From: Powellomyces hirtus
Lineage: Eukaryota > Chytridiomycota > Chytridiomycetes > Spizellomycetales > Powellomycetaceae
Assembly: GCA_025526995.1 (NCBI GenBank)
Contig: JAHLKG010000011.1
Span: 744,001-808,000 of the forward strand
DNA: 64,000 bases
Reading direction: 5' to 3'
Shown: positions 43,145 through 54,469 of the stretch, in pieces
How the letters are laid out: each line of letters begins with the position of its first letter
Numbering within the stretch: position 1 is the stretch's first letter
Made by a program: the position numbers and the translations under genes
The notes under the pieces: model-generated
Told to the model about the DNA's origin: nothing
Seen by the model: only the letters and a program-made list of their open reading frames with translations
The model's database searches: none

Positions 43145-45962
43145 ATGGCCACTCTGACAACCGCCTCTCAATCCTCTCCCTCCCCTTCCCCCTCCCCAAC
43201 CTCCTCCTCCCATCTCGCCTGCCGCTGGGTCGCTCCCACCCCCTGCACCGCCACCTTCTCTGACGCCGAAGACCTCTATGCCCACATTACCGACTCCCAC
43301 ATTGGCCGCAAACAAACAAACAACCTCAGTCTCCTCTGCGCCTGGGATACCTGTGCCCTCCCCGCTTTTACCAAACGCGACCACATCACCTCCCATGTCC
43401 GCATTCATGTGCCCCTCAAACCCTATGTCTGTGCTATCTGTGGACGCGCTTTTAAACGCCCCCAGGATAGGAAGAAACATGACAAGTTGCATGAGGAGGA
43501 TGCTAGGGAGGGTAATAACGTTGCTTTGTTGAGAGTCCCCGTGCCAACGGATGCCCTGAGGACAAGGAGGAATAGTGGTGGGAATAGAAGAAAAAGTGCT
43601 CCAGGTAGGCGACAGCAAAGCGTGGCGGCGAGACGGGCGAGGCGAGACGAGCGAAGCGAGTCATTTGATAGAGATGGAGATGGGGAGATTGTCGGCCTCC
43701 ACTTGCGCGCAAGCGCAAGCATGCATGTCAGTGATGTCTTGCCAACTGGAGCGAATCATTTGATAGAGATGGAGATGTGGAGTTCCATCGTTCCCCACTT
43801 GCGCGCAAGCGCAAGCATGCATGTCATTGATGTCTTGCCAGCTGGCGCGAGGCCAGGGCGAGCGAACAGAGTCATTTGATAGAGATGGAGATGTGGAGAT
43901 CCATCGTTCTCCACTTGCGCGCAAGCCGCAAGCATGCATGTCCTCGTTTAGCTCAGCGGGGGCGAGGCGATGGGGTTGATGGAGAAGGAGCTTGGGGAGA
44001 CATTGTGTGTGTGTTCCTCCATTTGAAAGAGCGCATCGCAAGAACGCATGTCCCTTGATCTTTCCTGTGTCTCTTGAATCTCATCCTATTTTTGTTGTCT
44101 CACTTTTAGATATTCCAGTAAAGAGCGAACCTTTTCCGGTGCATGTCGCTACGCCCAGCCCATTATCGACCGATCCGAGCTTCTTTTCCGAACTGTCGTA
44201 CGACCCAGCCAACGACCCGGCTTGCGACCCTGCGTTGGACCCATCGTTTTTGGACGCACCCGACGCTGACCTGGCCTTCTTTACTGGATTCAGCGATATC
44301 CTCGCTCACGACTCCATGACCCCTGCTACCACTGCCACCATCAACACCATGAATCTCGGCGGTCTCGACACTTTCCCTGCTCTCCCGCACGCGGAAAGCA
44401 ATCCCAACAGCGCAAACGATCTCTTATGGTCATCGTCGTCGTCATACGACCCCGATTTTGCCAATACTGCTTCGAATGGGAAGCGCGGGTACGACCTCGT
44501 GGACGATTTTATGATGGACTTTAAAAAGAAGAAGCTGTCCACCACCTACGATCCGGAACTCGCTCAACGTCTGGATGAAATTGCCACCTATTTGTTTGAT
44601 GATCCAACGGATCAGCAACAATCCACCGCGTCTCTCGCACCCCTGGACGACCGCCCTGTGGAAGAACTCAACGATCTCAACGCGTTCCTCCTCCAGCTGT
44701 CCAACGAGATAGACGATTCGGCGTATTACCTCGGCGACCACCAGGTCAATGCCTTGCCGGACCCGCTGTCGGCGACCCCTTCGTACAGTAGCATGTTTTC
44801 GCCTAATGGCGCTAGCGTCAATGGGTCAGACTTTTTGGGCAATGCGGATTTGGATACCACCCCGTGGTACGCCAACCTCGCCCCTAGTCCCGGCAACAGC
44901 ACCATGTCGGCCCCCGGTGCTGCATCATCGTACGCAGCGCCGACGGCCACCACTGCCTTTTCGCCTCACCAAATGGGCGCGGCCGCCCAGTACCTGCCTA
45001 CGCCCACGCAACCCATGTCGCTCCCACCGCAACAGCGACAGCAGCAACAACAGTACCCTTCGGCACCGGCGATCCACGTTCAAGATATGGCCCCGTCACT
45101 GCAGTCTTCGTCAGTCATTTCTCCGTACGCTCAATCGAACGCGTCTTCATTTGCTGCCACCCCGTCGCCCACGACATCACCGTTCGACACAAGCGATGTG
45201 GTTTCCTCGCCTCCGTTCATCAACCTCCACATGAGCAATATTGACCCGGGCATGTTCTTCCCGCCGGCCCCAACTAACGACCCGGCAGCAGCAGCTCCAC
45301 CAGTAGGTTCGTTTCTGGTGCAGCCGCAGTCAAACCAGCAGCAGCAGCAAAGAGCGCCGCGCCAGTATGAACGCGAACGCGAACATGTCTTGGATCATTA
45401 CGTCAATACCTTGTATACCCTTACGCCGCAACAGTCGGCCAACCCGCTCCTGTCGGCGACTACTCCCACGCCTACTGGCACGGCCGCGTCGCAGAAACCG
45501 GCGCAGCCAACGTCTTTGACGTCACCGAGAAATGCGGCCTCAGCCACCCCGCGATCAGCTTCGTCCCGAGACTTGCCACTGCAGCCCACGCCCACTCCAA
45601 CTCCCACTGCCACTGCCTCTGCAGCGCCACAACCCACCTCGCGCGGCGCACCCCTCCTCGTCCACCGCAAATCGGCCTCGTCGACATCCCATGCTGACGC
45701 GACAGCAGCAACTGACGCCCTCCTGAAACAGTTCCGAAACCTGTCGATTGAGAATCAGATTGCAAAGTCGGCTTTGGCGTCGCCGAATGGAAAAGCGCAA
45801 CAGCAGCAACTACTGAATCATGGCAACAAGAGTGCGAATGCTAATGCCAGTGCGCTGGATAAGAGGAAGAAGCATTCGATGCTGGTGAAAGCTCTGATAC
45901 ATAAAATCACAGACAAGATCTCGAAACGGGATGGTCTGTTGGCGTCTATAAGTGCGCGGTGA
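43145..45962 (+). CDS. RIM101: PacC/Rim101-type C2H2 zinc-finger transcription factor
   Basis: Two exons, 43145-43604 and 44110-45962, give 770 residues. Three C2H2 fingers (about residues 26-125) have the exact PacC spacing and linker: CRWVAPTPC with [20 protein letters not shown] with [18 protein letters not shown], and [21 protein letters not shown]. PacC/Rim101 reads ambient pH after proteolytic activation by the Pal/Rim pathway and binds GCCARG sites. The long second exon is Pro/Ser/Thr/Gln-rich, with acidic YDPAND stretches, poly-Gln and a basic helical C-terminus ([25 protein letters not shown]). The intron is 505 nt and full of repeats. I chose the ATG at 43145 because upstream codons are CT-repeat. 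Confidence 0.88.
43656..43945 (+). repeat. Tandem repeat inside the PacC intron
   Basis: TCATTTGATAGAGATGGAGATG starts at 43661, 43756 and 43872, each followed about 50 bp later by CACTTGCGCGCAAG..GCAAGCATGCATGTC. Periods are 95 and 116 bp. The third copy has a 1-bp insertion (CAAGCCGCAAG). Confidence 0.85.
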
Positions 45963-46559
45963 TTATGGGAATCCAGGAATTTGGGGAGGATAGATGTGCG
46001 GCGTGTGAGGATTATATACATTTGGGCAATACATGCATACAAAAACATGACTACTCTGCTCTTTGGTGAATAAGTGAACCTCCACAATTGGGGGAAAAGG
46101 TGGGACGCGGTTCGCGGTGTGACGTGCAAGTCGAAGAGTGCGCAGCCACCAGTCAGTCACGCCCCATCACTCTCTCCTGTTACTTTCCCCTTTCCCTTTT
46201 TTTCCCACAACATTCTCGAACTTCGAAGGCCTCGTTTCCCGTTTCTTTTTTTTTTTTTTACTTGATATCCGACATTGCTTCCGACCGCGGTTTAGTTAGT
46301 GACGTTGACGTTGACTTTGACCCCCCTCCTCGCATTCTCGTCGTTCTCGCCTTACATACAACTGCCGGGTGGACGACTGGCGGAAGTCGAGGAGCAAGAA
46401 TATTGCTGTTGTAGTATAGATTCCGGGTCGAACATTTAGATAAGGAACCTCAGTGGGGAGCAACACTCTACGGACCGTCTGCCGCCAAAAGTCTCTCTCG
46501 CTCTCTCTCATTCTTTCTACTCTCGCTCCAAGTTTACTGAAACACACCAAGACGCCAAC
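45963..46559. other. Intergenic region between PacC and CLC
   Basis: About 600 bp between same-strand genes, so it holds the PacC 3' end and CLC promoter. A T12 run (46247-46259) and CTCTCTCTC near 46497 are present. No gene. Confidence 0.5.
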
Positions 46560-49500
46560 ATGTCCTACCCGCACCACCACCGACTCCTCGAACCACCACC
46601 CTTCTCGCCCTCCCCGGTCCCGCACTCGGCCGACTCACCGCCCGGCTCACCCCGAAACCGACGCACCCGTTATGTGAATGACTCATTCTCGTCACCTAAT
46701 GAAACGTTGGGGTTGTTGCCCCAGTATTATGGTGAAGAGGATATGGACGACGAGGATATGGAGGGGACGGGAGAGTTGGAGTTGGGTTTGGAGGAGGAGG
46801 TGGTTGGTGAGGTCAGGAGAGGCAAGGTGCCGGAGATTCATTTGTTGGGGCCCGAGGGACGCGAGAGGAGGGTGAGTGAACAGTGGGAAAATAGGCTGTC
46901 GCAACCGTCGGCGTCACCGCGGGAGCAGGAACAAGGAGAGGAGCGGCAGGAGGAAAAGCAGATTGTACCGGATGTTGTGAGTTTGCATTCAACGGATAGC
47001 GAGGCGTCGTCACTGTCGGATGACCAAGACACTCGTGTCGACCCCGACGAACGAACACCCATCCTTCCGTCGTTCTTTATGCGGTCCCGATCCCCGGCGC
47101 CGTCGGCAAGTAGTTGGAGGAGCTTGTCTATCCGGAATCATTCTCAGAGCCCCTCCCGCCCTGTTAGCCCCGCCACTGGCATCCCGAGACCGTCAAGTTA
47201 TGGATCTGTACCACATCTCTTGGAAAGTCAGCAGCAGCAGCAGCAGCAGCAGCAACACCAACAACAGCAACAGTATCCGCATATTCAGCAGCGACCATCG
47301 ATGTGGCGATCACCCACGTGGCGCAAATCCTTCATCTTCTCGAAACGGAAGAGCGGAGTGTATGAGGACAACGAACCCCCGCTGTCCCCGCCACCTCCCT
47401 TGCTCTACCATGCCCATGCCCAAGCTACCCCGCCACCCTCCACGCCCCCTTCGCCGTTCCCCACGCCAACGCCAACAACCCCATCCACCCCGCTCGTTTC
47501 ACCCACCACTACGGGCACCGGCATGCGCGTCTGGTACGAAGACTACACCACCATCGACTGGATCCACGATACCATTAAAGAACGCGTCAGACTCCGGACT
47601 CTCCGCAGTATCCCTGGGGCGCGCGGCTGGATGCTCAACCATTTGGATGCGGCCCAAGCGTGGATTCTGTTGGCGGTGATTGGAGTGGCTGCGGGCGGGA
47701 TTGCCAGTGGCATTGATATTGCGTATACGTGGATCAGTGACCATCGCGCGGGGTATTGTGAGGATAGGTGGTGGGATGCGAGGGAAAAGTGTTGTGGCGC
47801 GGTTGAGCAGCCAGGTAAGAGTTGCGAAAAAAGAAACAAAGAAAAAGTACCGCTCGCTGCGTGATGGGCGATCTTGGGCGCCAGTTTTCACTTACCCGCG
47901 AACGTTTCTTTTTCAGACGCCTGCACAGCATGGATTCCCTGGTCCTCTCACCTCGCCCCCTCTTACGCCCCTCTCCCCACCACCTACAACCCCTCCTATC
48001 TCATCTACACCTTCACTGCCGTCCTCCTCGCCGCCCTCTCCGCCCTCATTACGACCCTCTCCAACACCTTCTCCGGAACGCAATTCGACCACCAACGGCA
48101 CCAACAACAACAACAACAACGGACAGAACCTACGTGGGTAACGGACGCCCGCACTCGCCGCGGCCTCCGACGATCCCCGAGTAAAGAGAATGCGAGAGCG
48201 AGACATGCTGCGGGCCAGATCGTGAGGTACCAGGCTGCGGGATCAGGGATTCCGGAGGTGAAGGTGATATTGGGGGGATTTGTGATTCAGGGGTTTTTGG
48301 GGGTCAGGACTTTGGTGGTCAAGGTTGCGGGGCTGGTAAGTTGGAAGTGTGTGGATTGTTTGTGTGTCTGTATGTTTTTATAGTTGAAAGGGGAAATGGG
48401 AAGTAACTCACCAATGTATGTTTTGCCTTTTTAGATTCTGTCGATCTCCTCTGGACTTGTTGTTGGTGCACAGGGACCCCTTGTGCACATTTCTTGCTGT
48501 GTTGGGAATGTGGCATCGAGAATGTTTACCAAGGTAAATGGAAAGGACAGGCAAAGTTTTGAGGGTGCATGCATCATTGCTCCTTGAAGCCAGGCTCACC
48601 GTTCACCTTACATGCAGTACGCCAAAAACGAAGGCAAACGTCGCGAAATTCTCTCGGCCTCCTCCGCTGCCGGGGTCGCCGTCGCCTTTGGTGCCCCGCT
48701 CGGCGGGGTGCTTTTCGCGCTTGAAGAAGTCTCCTACTACTTCCCGCTCAAAACCATGTGGCGGTCCTTTTTCTGCGCCCTCGTTGCCGCCGTCACTGTC
48801 CGCCTCATAAACCCCCTCGGATCCGGCCAGATCGTCTTGTTCCAGGTCCAGTGGGAAGGAGCGGACGTTATGGGCGGGGTCTGGCGCGCGTGGGAGATTG
48901 TCCCTTTTGCCGGCGTGGGCATTTTGGGAGGGTTGTGGGGAGCATTGTTTATCAAGGCGACCGCGGCGTGGGGCCGGGTGCGAGCGCGGACGTGGTTGGG
49001 CAGGTGGCCGGTGGTGGAAGTCATGCTCGTGGCGTTGGTGACGGGCGCGATTAGTTACTTGTGGGATTTGACGCGGATTGGGAACAGTGAGTTGGTTGCG
49101 CAACTCTTTTCGCAATGCACGCCGACCTCCACGTCGCCGCTCTGTACCCAGCAGGAAGCACCCCCATCCCTCAACAACGTCCACAACAATAACAACAACA
49201 ATAACGCACACCTCGCCACGTTATTCGAAACCCTCGGCACGGCGCTCCTCGTCAAAATCGGACTCACGATCATCACCTTTGGGATCCGCATTCCGGGCGG
49301 CGTCTTTATCCCCACCATGGGCGTCGGCGCCCTCGGCGGCCGGATGGTGGGCGTGGCAGTGAGACATATGACCCTGGTGTACCCGGCATTCTGGATGTGG
49401 AAGGATACTCAGGTGACGCCCGGCGTGTATGCGGTGGTGGGCGCCGCAGCGGCGGTCAGTGGGGTTACGAGGATGACAGGTATTGTGAAAATTGGGATTG

Positions 49501-50596
49501 AACGGTTTGTGTGGTAAGAGCTAATTTTGTGACTCGGACTTTTTTTTTCTTTTTTTTTTTTTGGAAAGTCTCTCTTACGGTCATCATGCTCGAACTCACG
49601 GGTTCCCTGCCCTCCCTCCTCCCGACCATGCTGGCCATCATGCTTGCGAAATGGACGGGCGACGGGCTTGCCCCGCGCGCGCTGTTTGAGACCCTGATTG
49701 TGGGCGCGAATTACCCGTACCTGGACGCGAAACGCGGCCGGGCGCGAGGCAGGAATACGGGCGTGCCGGTCACCCATTTGGTCGAGCACAGTGGTGGTGG
49801 GCAGAGTCAACGAGTGTTGCTGTGTGATGTGGCGTATAGTAGGGAGGCGTTGGCGAAGATGCTGGGCGGGCAGCCGGAGGTGGTGGGGATGCATAACCAG
49901 CAGCTGCATAATTACAGTACCTTCCTCCACCACCATCACCACCCGGACACCATGAGCAACGGCGGCCACCACATCACCACCATCCCCCTCCCGCCACAAC
50001 AGCGACCGCCCTCACCGCAACTCCGAGCACCCACTCACCCACAAGAACAAAACCCCTACCGACCACCATCCCCGTTCTTCCATCAACAGCAACAACAACA
50101 CCCTCCTTCACCTCTGCACTCTTCACCGCACGACCCGCCACAAGACGATGCCGGGTTCCCGATCCTGGACGCCCAAGGCCTCCTCGTTGCGTATATCGGC
50201 GCGCCGGAACTCGCCCATGCGATCTCGCTCCTGCCCGTGGGGAATACCCATGATGCGGTGTTTACGAAACCGGCGGTGAGTTGGAGTGCGTCGTCACAGC
50301 ACCACCAACCACCGGCCATCCCGACAGCACCGGTATCACCCCACTACCATCAACAACAACAACAGCAACAACATCCTCAGCAACAACAGCAGCAACAGCA
50401 AAAACCCACCATGGACCTCTCACCCTGGATGAACCCCTCGCCCCTGACGGTGCCCCACACGGCACCCCTCGACCTCGCGACGGAAATGTTTGTAAAATTG
50501 GGCGTCAAGACAGTGTGTGTTACGGCGTATGGACGCTATGTCGGCACGCTGCATAAGAAACACCTCGTGGCATGGGTGAGGGGGAATGAGCGGTGA
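46560..50596 (+). CDS. CLC-family chloride channel/transporter with altered gating motif
   Basis: Five exons (46560-47814, 47917-48335, 48435-48533, 48618-49479, 49569-50596) give 1,220 residues. The N-terminal 330 residues are cytosolic, Ser/Pro-rich and acidic with poly-Gln. YEDYTTIDWIHDTIKERVR precedes the first membrane helix, as in Gef1-type CLCs. Core motifs are GSGIPEVKVILGGFVIQGFLG, GLVVGAQGPLVH (residues 566-575), GAPLGGVLFALEEV, and IRIPGGVFIPTMGVGALGGR; LTVIMLELTG follows. The usual G(K/R)EGP is GAQGP, so the gating Glu is Gln571. Two CBS-like segments in the tail (PVTHLV.., FPILDAQGLLVAYIG, LGVKTVCVTAYGRYVGTLHKKHLV) are split by His/Gln-rich insertions. Probably an endomembrane anion channel. 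Confidence 0.9.
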
Positions 50597-53500
50597 CGAT
50601 AAAGAGAAAGTGGGCTTTTTATGTGTGTATTTTTCTATGTAGAATTTTTTATGGTAGTTTGGGACTTTTTTTTTTTTTTTAAACAAGTTATGTAGAGAGA
50701 GGGAGAGGGAGAGAGAGAGATACTTTGGGGGTTTTCTGTGCCTTTTTGAGGTTTGGAGATATATATGCTACCATGTTCTGGACCTCCCCTCTGTTGTGGA
50801 AATTTGGACCTCGTTGCCCTTGCAGTTATGGTGTTCGTTTCGTTTTTTTTTTGGTCTTGTTGTAGTTTCGATTGCGAAGTGTGGGCGATGGCGATGGCGA
50901 TGGCGATGGGGGAATGGGATTGCGACTTGGGATGGGTGCCCCGCTTCGCCGTTCTCCATGCATACAACCTACGAACGAATTACCAAGGCAGGCAAGCAGG
51001 CAACTCACCCGGGTCACGCGGCGTGCCGAAAAAACTGCATCAGAGGGGTCCGATGTGCCCGCCTGCGAAATGCTACAGCCATCTCGCCTTCGGGCAAGCA
51101 AGCACGGCGTGAACAAAAAGGTCGACTGTACCACTCCGCGGGCGGGTATCGCGCCCACAAGAGCAGCGTTAGCGTTTTGCCCGCCCTGCTGTACTTTCCG
51201 CGAGACTTGTGCAGATGGAAATACTAACGGTAGTACCCCGCACACGCTGCCCCACCTCTTGTGTTGTCTGACTCCACCCTACCCTACCTGCCTCTTTAAA
51301 GTCGTCTGAGGTCGGGCTTGGACTGGATATGACCTCCAGGAGCCTTCTCACGTCAAACGACAAGCCTTGGCCCCGTCGTTCACGCCCTGTGATATGCTGG
51401 GACGAAACAAGACCACAGTAGCGCAAGCCATGAGCCACGCAACCCCGTGGTTTCAAGCCTGTGAACTTCTGGAACAAAAACAAAAACACACAATAGCGCA
51501 GGGCGTGTGGACCCAAGCAGGGGAGCCAAACGTCGCGCATCCTCAGGCTACGTTTCAAATCAACAAGGGTGCCCCATCTACAGTACTGTCACGATGCGTT
51601 TGGTTTGTTCATTCTCCAACAATGCATTCTCCGTTCCCGTTTATATTTTCTTTCCATCGTCCATGATCCCCCGCGCATCGCTCAGCACAAGCCGCCATGC
51701 GGTGCAAGGCGCTACGATCAACGACCCAAGCCACCACCATTGGGCACGGGCTCTCCAGCACACTGGGCGACGAAACCGATGAAGGAGGACTTGATTACGC
51801 TTTTTCTTTCGCCACGGGCAGTGCCCCCCGAGCCACCCGTACGGTAGTCTGATCTCCATCCCTAACGTGCGTGAAAACGACAATGAGAAACGGGGTGTGG
51901 TCAATTTTCTGTTCATTCAGACGAGTGTGTGCTTGTGCTTGAGGAGGGAGTTCCACCTGGCGACGGGAACGGCGGGGACCCCCGCTTCGGCGACGGGAAC
52001 GCGAGGGGCGGGGGAGGCATTTTGTCTTCTTGGCGATCGAAGGGGGGCCGCCGCCCGGGCGACGGGAATGCGCGGGGGAAGCATTCCATCCTCTTGGCAA
52101 TGGAACGGGGGCCGCCGCCCGGGCGATGGGATGGCGGGGACCCCTCTTTGGCGACAGGAATGGGCTGGACCCTATCAACCTCGCGCGACAGTCCATGGTC
52201 AACCAATCGATGTACATTCAGCCCGCCAAGTAAACGGGAACGGGCAAACGGGAACATTGCGACACGTGGTATATCGCAAGCAGTCGGCAAATTTCGTCAG
52301 ACGAGAGTTTTCCTGAGATGCGAGTCCCAAAATGGGTTCTTCTTCTTCGTCGGGTGTGAGATTTGGAAAGCCTTTTGACGATCGAAGCCTGAGAATAACT
52401 GTGGGTTCCGTGATATATTTTGATGTGTGCTTGGATATATATACATGTTACATATTTGGAACTCTTTATAGTGGAATTTTTGGAACTCCGTGGCCCTTCC
52501 ACATATCGACTTTGTTTTGCAAATCCTCCCCGCTTCTATTGCGAGTTGTGGGCGATGTGGGAGGGTGATTGTAGGTTTTCAGAATACAAGTTTTTGCATG
52601 CATCATATTCATGCCGAATCATGGAACCTTTTTCAAAGTAATGGAAATTTCGAACAAAACAAGATGTGTATTCAATTTTCACAAAATCAAATTCTTTCTC
52701 TCGTATAACGTTGTGTGATTTTGTGTGATTTGAACGTTTTACACAACGCGTAACGCGCTCGCTGGGTTTGTGAAACGATTTTGACAGGTGAGATGTGGCG
52801 GCGGGGAATGGAATGCGGTCGGAGAGCAGCTCCCTGCCCCCCGTCAGTGACATGAGGAATGGCATGTCGACACTTTTTTTTTAATACTACGTTCATATAT
52901 GTAAAACAACTAATCGGTATCTGTAACCCATCCATCAATACGTATGAACTTGTATTTGGGCAGTTTGGAGAGAGAGGCGTGTGAGGGCGGAGGCGGTGAG
53001 GTTGTCTCCCCATCCGTACTGGGTGGATTGCGGCCTTGGCATTCTGCGCGAGAAATTGGATAGTGGGGATCAAGTGGATGGATGGTGTGACTGACTGACA
53101 TGCGGTCTCGCGGGGAAGACGAGAAAAAGCCGGGTGGGGGAGGGCCTCTTGCTCAGCTCAATTTGTCACTTGTCACACTTTGGCCGGGCGCAACAGCCGA
53201 AAAAAAAACCCCCCCTGAAAACAGGTGGGGCGGTCAGAGACGCGATTCCAAAGCGCAGATGCTGTGTGCCTCTGACACACACACTTGCCGCTTTGAAGAA
53301 ATTACGAGGGAAGGAGATAAGTGGAAAAAACGGAAAGGGGTGTGACGCTGGTTTGGTCCCGTTCCTCCCCTTGCACTCAGCTCAGCCCATGGTGTGCCTT
53401 TTCTCCTCCTAAACAAACAAGTGTTTGAAATGCTGACGTGTATAAAGTGTCGCTGGGAGTGTCAGTAGTTTTGCAATTCGGTCCCAAAAGTGCGTCGTCA

Positions 53501-54350
53501 TGTCCGCGCAGTCGATGTGCGGAAACAATGCACTTCGAACATGTGAATATTGGAATCCGCGGGCCGTATGTCAGTTAGTCACTATGACCTGCCCATGTCA
53601 GTTGTCAGTTGTCGAACCCGGGCCAGCACACAGCCGTGGAGTTGTGCTTTTGACATGTGCCTTTGGGAAAAGAAAGGAGAAGAAAAAAAGGAAGAGAAAA
53701 AAGCAAAAGAAAGCCATGCGGAGATGACTTCTGCTCAGTTTGACAGTTCAAGCTGGATGGGTATAACGAGTGGAGCGCCCTCCTTGGCGTACTCCACTCT
53801 TTGTTTCCGTCGTTCAGGCTTTTGTGAAGTGTATCGGTAGAGTTTACTTTTGGTTTGTTTACCATTTAGCTTCGCTGGGAACGACATATGCGCTGCATGG
53901 CTCATAGATCACCATTTCTAACCCGCATGACCATCCGCCCCTCCAGGGCCAAATTACCTGTGGAGGTAGGTAACCTGCATGGACTGCGCAAATTAGAGCA
54001 CAAATTGGCAAAAAAAAAGAATCTGCAACGCATGGCCTAGGAGGCATAGATGTACCGATACCGATGCGGAGTGATTGCCAAAATCCATTTATAGAGCGAG
54101 CCGCCCGCGCTGTAGCTCCCGCTTTTTCCTCATCTCCCTCTCCCGCAAGCCTAGTCTGTCGCTCACTCCGTCTTGTGGGGAGGGAGGTTGCTTGGGGCCT
54201 TCCACCCATTGCCGCACACACTCGAGAGCGCCTTCCCACCTCTTGCGATTGGCCTGTCACTCCGAATCTGCGTCCATACGTTACCGACCGAACGCTCCAT
54301 GTTGGCGAAGTGTAGATTCCACACCGTGTCTTTGCTACTTTGACGAAACC
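50597..54350. other. Gene-poor region
   Basis: About 3.7 kb without any frame I can tie to a family. It holds (GATGGC)n near 50885-50910, a GC-rich minisatellite (listed separately) and AT-rich stretches. Sequence around 50750-50895 resembles 52430-52565 (shared GGACCTC..TTGCCCTT and GATTGCGA.GTGTGGGCGATG), suggesting an old duplication. Frames such as 51867-52378 are open because of repeats. Confidence 0.5.
51955..52175 (+). repeat. GC-rich minisatellite, about 64-66-bp unit
   Basis: GGCGACGGGAA(C/T)G.G.GGGG..GGCATT..TCTTGGC.AT.GAACGGGGGCCGCCGCCC-type units follow one another, with the CCGCCGCCCGGGCGA junction at about 52040-52055 and 52108-52123. The unit ends are degenerate. Confidence 0.7.
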
Positions 54351-54469
54351 CCATCGGAAAACTCCACCTCATCTCCCCGAAAGTGCACGAAACTCTACGG
54401 CATGACGAGTACCTCGCTCGGTAAGCAAAATGTAGCTGTTTTACTGCGTTTCTCGAGTTGCTAGTGCTA

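Noticed and set aside
43935..43990. tRNA-like A box (TTAGCTCAGCGGG) inside the PacC intron
   Set aside because: No B box (GGTTCGANNCC) follows at the right distance, and no cloverleaf can be drawn, so it is not a tRNA gene.
51867..52378. Three overlapping frames of about 140-150 residues
   Set aside because: They translate the GC-rich minisatellite and show no domain; all frames are open for the same reason.
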